Assembly (NCBI GenBank): GCA_947311845.1
Contig: CAMZMU010000123.1
Coordinates: forward strand, 15,297,161 to 15,361,160
DNA: 64,000 nucleotides
Direction of reading: 5' to 3'
DNA from: Poa pratensis
Taxonomy: Eukaryota; Streptophyta; Magnoliopsida; Poales; Poaceae
Below the pieces are notes generated by a model. That model worked only from the letters and a program-made list of their open reading frames with translations, searched no databases and had not been told where the DNA came from. Within the stretch, counting starts at the first letter, position 1. The number at the start of each line of letters is the position of its first letter. Positions 9,474 through 21,217 of this stretch are shown here, piece by piece. The translations under genes were made by a program, and so were the position numbers.

Positions 9474-12400
9474 ATGGTCGTAAGGATGAGCTCTGGTCGA
9501 ATCAGTAGATACAAGGAAAAAGTGAAGGCGGACATGATTCGGTGCAACAGGCGCCAGATAAGATGTCCGTGTCGAAAATGCAAACTCGTGAGCTGGATCG
9601 ACCCTGATTCCGGACAATTAGAGGATCACCTGCTCAGGCGCGGTTTCATGTTAGGCTTCAACCATGACGAAGGAGATGTCGGCGGACAAGATCATCATGA
9701 TCATGACGAAGGAGATGTCGGCGGACAAGATCATCATGACGAAGAAGATGCCGGCGAACAAGATCATCATGGTGACGAAGGAGATGCCGGCGGACACGGT
9801 CATGATGAAGGAGTAGATGGTGGTGGAGAAGACGCGAACACGCAGACCTCGCTAATTTCGGCCTTGCAGGACCCTCATGTTCAAGAACTGCTACTCAAGG
9901 AGACGAGCAACGACAGAGCTGCAGCCAGAGAGAAAGCCAAGCTGGCGCAAATGGAGATAGACGGGAAGACTCCGTTGTATCCTGGATGCCGGCCACAGGA
10001 TACGCGTTGCAAGTAACGCTTGATGCTCTGGAGATGAAGTCGGAAAACAAATGGACCGACGTGAGCTTCAACAAGAACATGAAATTCTTCCACGATCGTC
10101 TTCCCGAGGGGAACACATTGCCAACTAGTATCGAGGATGCCAAGAAAGTCGTGTGCCCTCTTGACCTACCGCACGTTAAATACCACGCCTGCATCAATGA
10201 TTACACAATTTATCGGAGCGAGTACAAGGACAGATCCACATGTCCGGTGTGCGGCCAAGGACGGTACAAGAGTGGGAAGGACAAGAAAATTCCTCGAAAA
10301 GTGGTATGGTACTTTCCTATCACTCCCCGTCTGCAGCGGTATTTCGTAGACCCTAAGGAAGCAAAGCTCATGCAATAGCATGCGGAAAGGGAGAAGCCCT
10401 AAGAAGATCCGGAGAAGGGAAAGATCCTGACACACCCTTCAGATGCTAGCCAGTGGGAAGAATTGGACATGGCCTTCGAAAATTTTGGGGGCGACGCAAG
10501 GACCGTCAGGCTGGGTATGAGCACCGATGGACTCAATCCGTTCGGCAACCAGAGTAGCACCCATAGCACCTGGCCCGTATTTGTATGGCCTTACAACCTT
10601 CCCCGTGGTTGTGCACGAAGCAAAGGTACATACACATGAGTATTCTCATTCAGGGGCCGAAACAACCAAGTATCGACATACATCTGTATCTCGGGCTGTT
10701 GAAAGAGGAGTTAGCCACGTTGTGGGAGACGCCAGCCCGTACGTGGGACGCCTACACAGCTGATTATTTTGATATGAGAGCCGCGTTGTTCACGACGGTG
10801 CAGGACTATCCTGGTTGCTCATATGTATCGGCCCAGGTAGGTCACGGATTTTGCGCATGTGTCAAGTGCATGGATAAGACCCCGCATCTCCAGCTACCAA
10901 GGGATCCCGGGTCTTCGAAAACCGTGTTCCCAGGGGCTCGAAGGTGGCTTCGCATGGATGACCCGTGGAGAAAACGCGGTGATTTGTTCAATGGTAAAGA
11001 TGAGCCCGAAAGAGCCCCGTGCCCGAGGAGGGGCACAGAAATCGACGAGCTTTTGAACAACTGGAAGGAGTGCCCAGCGCCGGAAAAGAAGCGACCGAAG
11101 GTAGATCCACTGCTGGGTGTATGGAAAGCGAGGTCTGTTTTCCACGACTTGGAGTACTGGAAGGTCCTCAAGACGCCACATAGCCTCGATATGATGCACA
11201 TTACGAAGAATGTTACCGAGAGTCTGCTTGGCACACTTTGCCACATGTCGGATAAGACCAAGGATGGGACGAAAGCAAGATACGATCTGAAATGGCTTGG
11301 CATCAGGAAAGAACTTCAGGCCCCCGATAGTGATGACGACGATGATGATGATGATCAGACAGAAGGGACTCAAGGTCGCCGCAAAAGGGCAAAGAAGAAC
11401 ACGGTGATGCTTCCCGCTGCCTGCTTCAGTATGAGTCCGGAGGAGCTCGAGCAGTTTTTCAGGTGCCTTCTAGGAGTCAAAGTTCCTCACGGTTACTCGG
11501 GGAAGATAAGCAGATATCTAGATGCAACAAAGAAGAGGTTCACCGGATGAAGTCTCACGATTGTCACGTGCTGATGACACAGATACTTCCCGTTGCGATC
11601 CAAGGGTTAATGGATGAGCACGTCCATGATACGTTGTCTGCCCTTTGCAACTTTATCGACGTCGTGAGCAGGAAGTCGATCGGCGTGAAGCAGCTCGACA
11701 TGCTTGAGGAAGAGATCGTGGTGATACTATGCGAGCTCGAGATTTACTTCCCGCCCACATTCATTGATATCTGCGTGCATCTCCTTCTCCATGTCGTTGA
11801 TGACATCAGGCAGCTCGGTCCGACGTTCCTGCACTACATGATGCCGTTCGAAAGGCAGAACGGTGTCATGAAAGGATACGTTCGCAACAGGGCCCGTCCA
11901 GACGCAAGCATGGCCAAGGGATTTTTAACCTACGAGTGCATCTCCTTCTGCCAGAATTATCTAAGGACCGAGAACGAGGATGTCGATCTGCCCACCAGGA
12001 CACACCTCGGCAGGCTCGATGGAGTTGGTCACCACGACGGCTACCGCTCAATCTTTGTCGGCATTCATGGTAAAAAAGACGACCTCGACAGGGCTCACCG
12101 GGTCGCGCTACAACACTTAAAAGTGACCGAATATTTTGTGGAAGAGCACAAAATCTTAATCGAGCAGAATTACGTCGACATGAGACGGCAGAGGAAGAAG
12201 GGAGACGTAATCAGAGAGCACAACTCCAGCTTGACGCGTTGGTTCAAGAAAAGGCAACTGCTTGAAGCAGAGAGCAGGAAGCCATCTACGGAAGAGGAAA
12301 AACTCATATTCTCCTTATCACAGGGCCCCGGGCAGAATGTAAAGACCTATCAGTCGTACGACATCGGCGGTTTCAGATTCTGCACCGAGGAAAAGGACAG

Positions 12401-12941
12401 GTATAGCGAATATCAAAACTCAGGAGTAACTATGCTATCCTACGCCGATGACGAGGCTACTGTCAAGGAAAGATTCTTCGGAAGGATCGAGGAGATATGG
12501 GAGCTCAACTACCGTGGAGAGTTGGTGCCAATGTTCCTTGTGAGATGGGCCAAGGACGTCGTCAAAGAAGACCGGTATTTTACCACCATGGTTATACCCG
12601 ATGCCAAATCGAAGAACGCCTCCGCAAAAAATGAGCCATGGGTACTCGCTAGCCAAGTTGAGCAATGCTTCTTCATTACCGACCCGTCAAAGCCTAGCCG
12701 TGTTGTCGTGAGGAGGGGCAAGAGGAGCATCATCGGAATGGAAGGAGACGCCACCGAGGAAGACTTGGACAACGAGCCAAAGATCGAGGAGGAATTCGAC
12801 AAGTTCTTCGATATGCCTACTACTAGTACACAAAGAAGGAAGACCTCCCTACCTACTAAAGGTTGTCCGTTCACGCGAAGAAATCTCAAGGTGACCGGCC
12901 TAAAGTTTTCAACCGCGAAGAAGGGAAAGAAGAGAAGCTAG
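9474..12941 (+). pseudogene. CACTA transposase (TNPD/TNP2-type), frame-broken
   Basis: Order along the gene: an N-terminal Transpos_assoc-like region with RCPCRKCK and HLLRRGFMLGF (9474-9660). Next is an Asp/His/Gly-rich linker encoded by a roughly 39-bp minisatellite (9660-9810). The TNP2/Transposase_21 core (about 9970-11550) includes LPEGNTLPTS, CPVCGQGRYKSG, KVVWYFPITPRLQRYF and THSTWPVFVWPYNLP. An Asp run from a GAC/GAT repeat follows (11330-11357). Then DUF4218 (about 11560-11960; LHYMMPFERQNGVMKGYVRN) and DUF4216 (about 12360-12620; FFGRIEEIWEL...). Frames change near 10008, 10603 and 11548, each consistent with loss of one base, and stops lie at 10376 (TAG) and 10400 (TAA). The protein would cut and join element ends. 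Confidence 0.9.
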
Positions 12942-13167
12942 CTCGCGGAACCAACAAGACGAAGAATACTTTTTTGGTGTATTTAATTTGTGTGTGTGTG
13001 TGAGACAATGGAAGCATATATATGTATGATCATGAATATGTACTAGACAATGCAAGTTTTTGAATATGTATGAGTCAATGACTTGAATATGTGTATGAAT
13101 TGAATATACATTGTTTGTGGGACAATGCAAGTTTTTGAACCAAATTTTAAAGAAAAAAAGTTAAAAA
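12942..13167. other. CACTA internal non-coding sequence after the transposase
   Basis: AT-rich 3' flank of the transposase gene with a short GT microsatellite (about 12988-13002) and a poly-A/T run near 13150-13170 that doubles as a T-run terminator for the minus-strand unit at 13168-13269. Confidence 0.5.
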
Positions 13168-13269
13168 AAGTGAGTTTGCCAGGATTCAAACCTGGCTATC
13201 AGGGTTAATTCGGACTGTTGGAAACCACTGGGCTGTGTTGCTGTTTGTGTCATCAAACAGCAGCACAGC
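13168..13269 (-). other. tRNA-like Pol III unit with hairpin, antisense to the CACTA 3' flank
   Basis: Read on the minus strand, a 16-bp stem hairpin (13254-13269 pairs with 13232-13247, one mismatch) is followed by an A-box-like AGCCCAGTGG (13225-13234), then a B-box match GGTTTGAATCC (13182-13192) inside a short TGCCAGG.../CCTGGCA stem, then a T-run near 13155-13170. A-to-B spacing of about 33 bases fits Pol III type 2 promoters. No full cloverleaf could be drawn. It could be a SINE remnant, a tRNA-Ser-like relic, or a chance structure. Confidence 0.4.
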
Positions 13270-13293
13270 TTTTTAAATTTTGTACTAGACAAT

Positions 13294-13372
13294 TCTGTGG
13301 CGCACCGTTGGATTGGTGCGCCACAGAATCCTGCCTTTCTGTGGCGCACCAATCCAATGGTGCGCCACAGAA
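13294..13372. repeat. Internal pair of GTGGCGCA palindromes in the CACTA element
   Basis: Two back-to-back hairpins with CTGTGGCGCACC...GGTGCGCCACAGA arms lie 4 kb from either end of the element. Their sequences match the subterminal repeats, and the two hairpins also resemble each other in reverse orientation (GTTGGATTGG against CCAATCCAAT). Confidence 0.85.
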
Positions 13373-14170
13373 ATCTTTTGTGCCCACTTACATGTGGGCC
13401 CGCCATCGCGCTGCGCCTCTTCATCCAAAATTCGCCAAGTCCCAAATTAACCGCGCGCTCGACGACCACCGCGCCCTCGCCGCCACTCCACCGCGCGCTC
13501 GACAACCACCGCGTCCTCGCCGCCACTCCACCGCGTCCTCGCCGCCCCTGGAGCGCCCGAGCCCGACGCCTCGCCGCCCCTGGAACACGCCCGACATCCT
13601 CGCCACCGGCCCGCCACCTCGACGCCGATGCCGCCGACGCCCTCGACATCCCCTCTCCCTCCCCTCCACACCTGCACACAAGGTGTTTGGTCAAATGCCA
13701 AACCCATATTTTTACAGAATTTGATTCATTTGGTTGTTGAGTGCTTGCTGCAAGTAGTTGCTAATGCTTCTAGCTGGTGCTAGTGGTGTTAGGAAAATTT
13801 TGGAGACCAAAAAAATTTAAAATTTTGCTAAGTTAAATTTGGTCACTGTTTAAACATACCTACAAAAATGCCTTCAATTAAGCTTCTAGATGTATTCAAA
13901 AAATTATTTCTGTGGTTAATTATGAAGTACTAACTTAGTACAAGAGATCCATGAGGGTTAATGTGAAATAGGATCAAGATTTGATGCTTTAGAAATGCTC
14001 CAAACTGGTACTTTTTAAAGGAAATGAAGATATATATGGATGTGATTTTTTTTTTCTTGTGCAGACCACTGGCTTCGACTACATCAACTATCTCCTCAAC
14101 TACAGTTCCCCCTTTGGTGAGCTATTGGTTAACCCGGTGACCATGTGTTCTGTGCTACCACGACCATCGT
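13373..14170. other. CACTA internal non-coding sequence, GC-rich then AT-rich
   Basis: Positions 13400-13680 are GC-rich, with repeated CGCGCTCGACNACCACCGCG-type units about 60 bases apart. Overlapping ORFs on both strands in this part are composition shadows. 13700-14060 is AT-rich. I see nothing coding. Confidence 0.5.
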
Positions 14171-14687
14171 GTCGTGGTTGTTTGTGTTCCGACCAGCGTG
14201 TCGCGTATGTGGATGTTGCCGGCCGTAGATACCGGCAACATGATTTGTGAAATCTATGCAGGTAACCATGAGGCCCTTGAGTTTGTCGGAACGTCGATTA
14301 ACTTCCGTTCCGGGAAATTCGGGTACTCCATATGTCCCTTTTTTAGCAAAGGTCATGCCGAATTTTTTCGTGAATTTTGGCATGACTTTGCTAAAAATAG
14401 GACATGTGGAGATGTGGATGTGGTATTGTGTTTGTTGTCGGCCGGCAGATGTGGATATGTGTTTGCTGTTGGCCGACCGGAGATGCCGGCAACATGATTT
14501 GTGAAATGTCTGCAGGTACCCATGAGGCCCTTGAGTTTGCCGGAACGTCGATTAACTTCCGTTCCGGCAAATTCGGGTACTCCATATGTCCCTTTTTTAG
14601 CAAAGGTCATGCCGAATTTTTTCGTGAATTTTGGCATGGCTTTGCTAAAAACAAGACATATGGGGTATTGCGACTAATGCATGGGCC
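14171..14687 (+). repeat. CACTA leader module, copies B and C in tandem
   Basis: Two copies of the module seen at 9140-9391 lie head to tail (about 14171-14409 and 14440-14687), just before the second CACTA gene at 14773. Copy C is closer to copy A in its first half (identical GCAACATGATTTGTGAAATG and following bases). Copy B has small changes such as CTATGCAGGTAACC. Confidence 0.85.
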
Positions 14688-14772
14688 GTGTATCTTAGTA
14701 CTTAATTAAGTGATTTTTTTCTTATATTTGGTGTACTAACTTCGACATTTTTTTCTTATAGGTGAGACGAAC

Positions 14773-16424
14773 ATGGCTGACAATAACGAGGCCGGGGGTT
14801 CTCGAACAGGAGGCGAGGAACCGATAGAGGAAAATAGTATGATTCAGACGGTCATCGCACAGGCAGTTACAATGACGTTCACGTCGATCTTTACTACCGT
14901 CTGTGAGTCTGTCAGGGTTTGGATTGAGGGAGGGAGAAAAGGGCCTCCCCCAGTGATCAGCTTCGGCTCCAACAAGTACTCAATCAATGTGCCTACTACA
15001 GAAGATGCACCCCCAGCATCCCCAGAGGTAAAGAAGAAGAAGCACAGGAAGAGAAGTAAGCCAGCTCCTAAGACGACTATCCGGGGGTATGAAGACATGG
15101 TATCACCCCGTGCGGATGGCTTGAGCCGAGTTCATGAAGCTGGTCAACCGATCCTGTCTCGGGAGCTGCTCCACCTCGCAGACGGATGCATGCTCTCTTT
15201 GCAAAATGCTATCTTGACGCGAGAGAGCAACCTTCTTAAAGAAGATAATCCAAATTACCCGGTGTTCACTGTCAAGGTGCCAAAAGACTTGGCCGAGTTC
15301 GTCCATGAAACCCCCGCGGATCTGTTTTTCATATCGTACGAGGACGTCTTCAGGCTGTTTCACTTTAGACGGCTGGACTATAACTTGGTCCGCCTATACG
15401 CGCTCAACCAGGCGATGAGGATTAGGAGAGATAATACCCCGTACATCAAGGTAGTGGATCCCTACTACATGCGTGACAACCTGCTGGTGGAAGGATCAAC
15501 GACACGGGCCAAGGCCACGAAGTTCCTCCAGAGACTCATGCTGAACAACAAGGATAAGAACAGCTTTCTTATTCCTTTCTTTTCCAAGTAAGTACACATC
15601 CGGTCACCGCCGTCATATCTTATGCTTTCTTATAGATTTCTTCCGTTGTTGATCCTTTCCAACATTCCGTTTCAATTGTGTTGAGCAGTGACGAGTACGC
15701 AGTACTCATCGTCGTAAGCCCGAGGTGGTCCGTTGCCACTTATTTCGACTCGGGGAGTCTTAAAGACTACACCAGAATAAAGGGTGTTCTCGATGAGGCT
15801 CTCGAGGGCTATGCCCAAAAGGGAGGCCACTTCCACAAAGAAAAGAATGGGGAACGTTTAACGAAGGACAACAAACACATTTTCTGGCATGGGACCGGGT
15901 TCCATTGCATCAAGCATGCGTCTGGCAGCGTGAAGGATGCCTTCTATGTCCTCCATCACATTAAAGGGCTTGTCCGGGATGTAGAGACAACGAGGTGGCC
16001 ATCTAGTCTCCAAGAATGGAGCAAAAATGCGGGGTAAATCGCTGATTCTGAGCTTAGAGAAGTCTTCCATCGCATCCAGAGGCAGTTATCGCTAATCATT
16101 TTGGAAGATGTCATGGAAGCATGGGGGTCCTTACACAACGCCAGAGGTAGGATGTATTGTAAAAAAAAGCCTTGCCTCACTCGATAGAAGTGCTTCTTTA
16201 TTTTCTTTATTATAGACTTATCCACTTAATTAGATGAATAAATCATACTCTATTTATATTATTAATCAAATATATATCCCAATTCATCTCCAGGGTTGTC
16301 TAAGTGGGAGATCGAAGAACGCCTAGACAAGCAAAATGACATGAGGATGTGGATGATGAAAGACCGCTATAAACCGTTCCCGGAGCCGATACACCAGAAG
16401 GCTCAATCCTACCAGTGGAGCTAG
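14773..16424 (+). pseudogene. Second CACTA gene (Ulp1/TNPA-position protein), three exons, one premature stop
   Basis: Predicted exons are 14773-15587, 15689-16146 and 16294-16424. Donors and acceptors are GTAAGT/GAGCAG and GTAGGA/CTCCAG, and phases agree (815+458+131 = 1404 bp, 467 codons plus stop). An in-frame TAA at 16035-16037 in exon 2 truncates it. The N-terminus is acidic, followed by a Lys/Arg-rich nuclear-localisation-like stretch (KKKKHRKRSK). Exon 2 has a segment of the form AVLIVVSPRWSVATYFDSG that resembles the region of C48/Ulp1-like proteins often found as the second gene of grass CACTA elements. The catalytic His-Asp-Cys triad is not clearly present, so protease activity is doubtful. 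The position matches the TNPA gene of En/Spm elements. Confidence 0.7.
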
Positions 16425-17116
16425 ACGTGTTCTCCGTCAGCGACCCAGCAAGAGACCCCAGCGGCGACTCAAGAAGAAGAGACTCCAGCGGCGACTCAAG
16501 AAGAGACGGTGAAATGGCACATCGTTGTATCCATCTCCAGGGTTGCATCAGAGGGAAATCGATGACAACTTTATTTGTACTATGACTTATGTGACATGAG
16601 ATGAACTTTTGTACAATTAATTTGGCACTTAATTGTCACTATATATGTATGTATCTCGGGCTCTAAGTGGTGATGTACATATTTATCTGTCTGTTTTAAT
16701 ACTGTGTCAAAATATATTACTGTTTCTATTATTTTCTGTAAAAATTCTGAAATATACCTGTATTATTGTCAAATACAGCAAATAATCGATAATACAGCAA
16801 ATAATATATGGCAAATAATTTAGTGGCGCACGGTAAATAATTTTGTGGCGCACCATATTCTGTGGCGCATGAACAAAGTGCGCCACAGATACATTATTGT
16901 CAAATACAGGAAATAATCGAAATTCTTTCTGTGGCGCATGGAAAATAATTTATTGGCGCACTCTAGAGGTGCGCCACAGAATTGTATACTTTCTGTGGCG
17001 CATGGTTCCGTGCGCCACAGAAATAATATTTTTGTGGCGAGGATTCTGTAGCGCACCGACCATGCGCCATAGAAACAGTTTTTGGTGCGCCACAGAAAGG
17101 CACTTCCCTACTAGTG
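16425..17116. repeat. CACTA 3' flank and subterminal repeats
   Basis: 16425-16545 continues the last exon's 3' region with a CCAGCGGCGACTCAAGAAGA unit repeated twice. 16560-16815 is AT-rich. From 16820 to the end there are about a dozen GTGGCGCA/TGCGCCAC motifs in both orientations, then the 27-bp terminal repeat (17090-17116). Confidence 0.85.
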
Positions 17117-17152
17117 ATTGGCAATGGAAGAACTATCCATTTGAATGGCAGG

Positions 17153-18865
17153 TGATGGCCCTTAACGTAGTTGCCTGCGTTAAAAGATAAATGGGTTAGG
17201 TTGAGACTCCAAGTGCAGAGTGTATAGTATAGGAAAGGCAGTTTTCCCCATGAGGGGTGACTCGAGGGTTTAATATCGAACTCTCAGGGAACCAGTAGTG
17301 TAGGTTTTATCTTCTTATCCTTCTCTGGAGAACCTGCAAAATAAAGTAAATGTTTTGTGCCCTCAACCTCACCAAGTGGTTGTCAAGCACAAGGTGTGAG
17401 AATGATATGATAAAGATGAATGCAAAACAGTAAATAAATATGCAATGATGGTAAATAAATATGCAAGGATGGTGGAAACAATGATAAATGATATTTTTGG
17501 GTTTTTATTGTGAATGCAAGATGTAAAAGTGTTTTTGTATTTTCGGATTTAATAATGGCAGAAAATGGAAAATGGATAAAAGTTGTTGGAAAGGTGTTTC
17601 TTATGATTAAAAATGGACCGGGGTTCATGGTTTCACAAATGCACTCTCTCTTTAATAAAGTGGTAGATAATGGAACACTAGAATTAACATATGAGATTGC
17701 AACAAAAAGTTCATGACAAGTTACTAATTATATGGGCATCACGTCCTAACATAGAGATCTTTTGTTTATTAATCTCTCTTATACTCCACCAAGATGGAAC
17801 TAAATCTATCATCTTAGTAATTAAGATAAATCAGAGCATAGCAATAAGTTCAATGACATGAAGTTAAAATAAGAACATGCTAGATCTAGTCATGGAGTAG
17901 TGGCAATGGTCACAACCACATCTCCGGTAGCAAGGTATTTTTCTTTATCCCTAGTGAGGCAACAAAGTAAGGTAAAAACCCAAGTGGATCACGGAACAAC
18001 TGTCACATTCACCGCACTAGCCACCCCGTTACTCCATCTAATGCACACGTTCCCCCTCACATGCTCTCACAACAAGTTTGATCAGAACAAGTAAATAAGA
18101 ACGGGTACATAATATGCATCTACTTTCATAACTGAAACAAAACCATTTAATCTCAAACATATATTAACTCATAAAAAGATCCACCACAAAGGTATTACAT
18201 AGATGACCGTAATCATGTTCAGCAGCTCATACGGTACTAATTAGTGAAGCTCAAGAGAGGAAGATACATAAGTTACTTCCACAAACCCATAGTCCAGGGG
18301 TGGACTACTCCCTCTTCATCATGGAGACGGTGGAGAAGTTGTTGGAGGAGAAGGAGACCACACCGGCAGCGCCCCCCGGAGTTTTCCCCCTCCAATCTGC
18401 AGCTCCAGGTCTCTGTTTCGTGGTTTCTGTGTTTCTGCGGCGCTCTTTCCGAAGTGCGTCGGGGGCTATTTTTATAGTCGTTTTTAGGTCAAGACGGAGA
18501 CTCGGAGACGAAGATCGACGAGGAGGCTCGAGGCCCAGATGGGGGTCCCACGCGGCCAAGGAATCTGGCCGCGTGGGCCCACCTTTTGGCCCCCGGTCTT
18601 CGCTCGTTCGCTTCCTTCGCTCCTACGTTTCGTTCCTTCCAAAAAATGATCCCCGTAAAATCTCAGGTCATTTGACGTGTTTGGGTCCCTGAAACGTAAA
18701 ATATAGAAAAAGGGTTTTCTGACAGTGCAGGGTTAATTCCAGAAAAATAGGGAAATTGAATTATCCCAAAATCAATATAAAACATAAATATAACCCTTAT
18801 ATGATGCAAATAATTGAATATAAATAATAAAATGTAAAGTTCATGTATGCATTTTACATGCATCA
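17153..18865 (-). repeat. 3' LTR of the Athila-like element
   Basis: This LTR is 1713 bp, starting TGATGGCCC and ending CATGCATCA on the plus strand. It matches 23534-25252 throughout, with scattered substitutions and many small indels. It holds AT-rich sequence and a GC-rich segment near 18300-18650. Confidence 0.92.
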
Positions 18866-18867
18866 AC

Positions 18868-18880
18868 ATCCCCAAGCTTA
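18868..18880 (-). other. Polypurine tract of the Athila-like element
   Basis: On the minus strand a purine-rich AAGCTTGGGGATG lies directly before the 3' LTR. This is the expected site for plus-strand priming in reverse transcription. Confidence 0.65.
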
Positions 18881-21217
18881 ACCTATGCTCGTCCTCGAGT
18901 ATGAAGGTGATAAAACTAACATGGACTTTGCATTTTAATACTATCAATGGATCAAAGATGATTACTATTGCTACATAGAGTCAAATGATTCATTCTTCAA
19001 AGGAATAGCAATATGCAAGATAGATTATGAAGTGATATCAAATATTCAATGTAAGGATGTTCAATGATAATTCACAAAGTGTAACATAGAAGAAAGTACT
19101 ATGGACCAAATGTATGCATAATGAAAAGTAAAAACATCCTATAGTGGTCATAGAGTACTTCTTATGAAATCTGAATATAAAAGGTGGACACTTTGGATAG
19201 ATAAATAAGTAGAGGTAAAACATGAATAAGTTTCATCTAACTTCCAAATGCTTCTACTTAAGTTAATGTTTGCAATGTGGTATTCATTGGTGTGGAGCTC
19301 TCATTACCCCTATCATAGCATCTTGAATGATTAAAGTTTAAAGTGAAAGCAAATATGAGTAGTGTGCTTGACAAAGTATGGTTGAATGTCTCATGCCCCG
19401 TGAATACAAGTACCTACACCATGGTGTTACTCAACTCGGTCCACAAAAGTAAGTTCAAGTTAAGGTCATTGTAAGTAATATAATAGCATCATTAAGAGTG
19501 TCAACTGGGGTACCTCTTGCCTCAGACATGGAACAAGCCCATGTCAAAATGACAAGACAAACAGACAATGAACAATCTCAGCACTCTTTTATTTACTATT
19601 GGTATAGCTTTTTATTATGGGTGCATCATGAAGGTTCATTATGGAACTGTAAATTTCCACCATGAATGATGCATGGCTTAGATTAGCGGCCCAGGCATCT
19701 CTCTAGCCATTTATACAAACTCTTTAAACTTACTAAGTTTCCACATTATTTGGCACCATGATAAGCATCCATAAACAAAAGTACATGATATCAACTAATA
19801 TAAATAAGTGCAATGTTGAAAGCTTGCCATGTGACAGCACATATGGCTAACTCCCAACCAAGACTTTGTCAAGCTCACAACTTCATAATTTTAATCACAA
19901 TGGTTCATGTTTATTAAGTGCAATAAAAGTAAGTGTGCATCAAGTTCGTGAGAGCTTTTAACCAACTTTTCCCATAACAATCAATAACATAAGCATTTTA
20001 ATTCAGAAGTATAGATAACACAATATAACATGATAAACATACTTGGAATAGCATAAAGCTAATAGGTAGATATGGTGGACTCACTGGAAAAACTTTGGTT
20101 GAAGGTGTTGGAAAACAAGTTTTTACTTGTTGGAATTTTTGGGCTAGCAATAGGGAGAAAGTTGACCATCTAAATGCATGCATAAGTGTCCATAGAACTA
20201 ATCAATCCATGTTAAACAAAGTAAAGTAACATTCAACATCTAAACATGATAAAAGATAGCTCTTGATAAAACACTTGCAAATTAATACTCATTAAAAGCA
20301 CATGAATATGCAACTATATGTATCTTTTTGAATCAACTCAAACATCCCTTCCCAATATTTTAATAGCATCCAACTTAATTCAACCCAAATTTCCAGTAGC
20401 TCTCTCATATATAAATGATAGTGGTGGTCTCAAGAAAAAAAAATCAAACCGAAATAAAAAAGCAAATAAAAGACGCTCCAAGTTTATGCGATAAAGTGCA
20501 TTGATCGAAAAACAGAAGTTAGACGTGTGCAAACCGAGAGTGTGTTGGTCCAGTGGGGTTGTCTTCACATCCCCAAGCTTATGGTCTTCACCATCCTTGG
20601 ATAGCTCTTGGTGCATCTCCTCTAATCCCTGTGAAAAAACTTCAAAACACCGTTTCTCCCATTTCTTTTCTGTGGGGTGACATTAGTAGTGATAGACAAA
20701 TAGATTCTTGCTGCATAAAATCCTTAACAAAAATTCATATGAATGTCCAGAAAGTGTATAATGTTGTATGCCTACTTATAAACTCAATTGGATCAAAAAG
20801 ATTCAAGTTAAAAGTTCAAAGAATGCATCAAACAAAATGGGACAGAATCTGTCCAGAAAAACAGCAGCAGCAAAACGTATTTTTCTACCCTACTTAAACA
20901 TGTCAAAAAATCTGAAAAAATTCACGTATACAGAGGATGAAAAGTTGCAACTACAGTTCAAATTACAGCTCATCGGAGTTACAGAATAAAATGAAAAATC
21001 AACCGTGCACAGATTCGTGCAGGAATAAAATCTCCGAATAAATAGCAACTTTTTCAAACCAAAATAGGTAAAACTTGGCACTTTATTAAAAATTCCAGAA
21101 ACAAAACTAAAAACTAAGTCTCTTGTTACAGCAAGAGGACACAAAGAAAATCAAAAATAAAAACAACCGGGTTGCCTCCCGTAAAGCGCTTTCTTTATAG
21201 CCATGTAGCTAGGCTTC
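18881..21217. other. Athila-like element, internal non-coding region
   Basis: This region holds 2.3 kb of AT-rich sequence between the protease stop and the polypurine tract, where autonomous relatives carry RT, RNase H and integrase. None of the diagnostic motifs (YVDD-type, HHCC, DDE) is seen in any frame. All ORFs are short. Confidence 0.7.

Larger units (their letters stand above)
8388..17116 (+). mobile_element. CACTA (En/Spm, DTC) transposon, 8.7 kb, complete ends
   Basis: The terminal inverted repeats span 27 bp (8388-8414 and 17090-17116) and are identical except for the outermost base. The right end is canonical (...TAGTG) but the left starts TACTA instead of CACTA. The 3-bp TSD ATT flanks it at 8385-8387 and 17117-17119. 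Inside are a TNP2-type transposase gene (9474-12941), a second three-exon gene (14773-16424), clusters of GTGGCGCA/TGCGCCAC subterminal motifs at both ends, and a leader module repeated before each gene. Both genes are damaged, so the copy is non-autonomous now. It inserted into the PIF transposase ORF. Confidence 0.95.

Noticed and set aside
13168..13235. Functional nuclear tRNA gene on the minus strand
   Set aside because: A and B boxes are present but no acceptor stem or anticodon arm could be formed.
13161..13740. ORFs of 86-177 codons in the GC-rich CACTA interior
   Set aside because: Composition-driven Arg/Ala/Pro translations in several frames, including through palindromic repeats; no domain.
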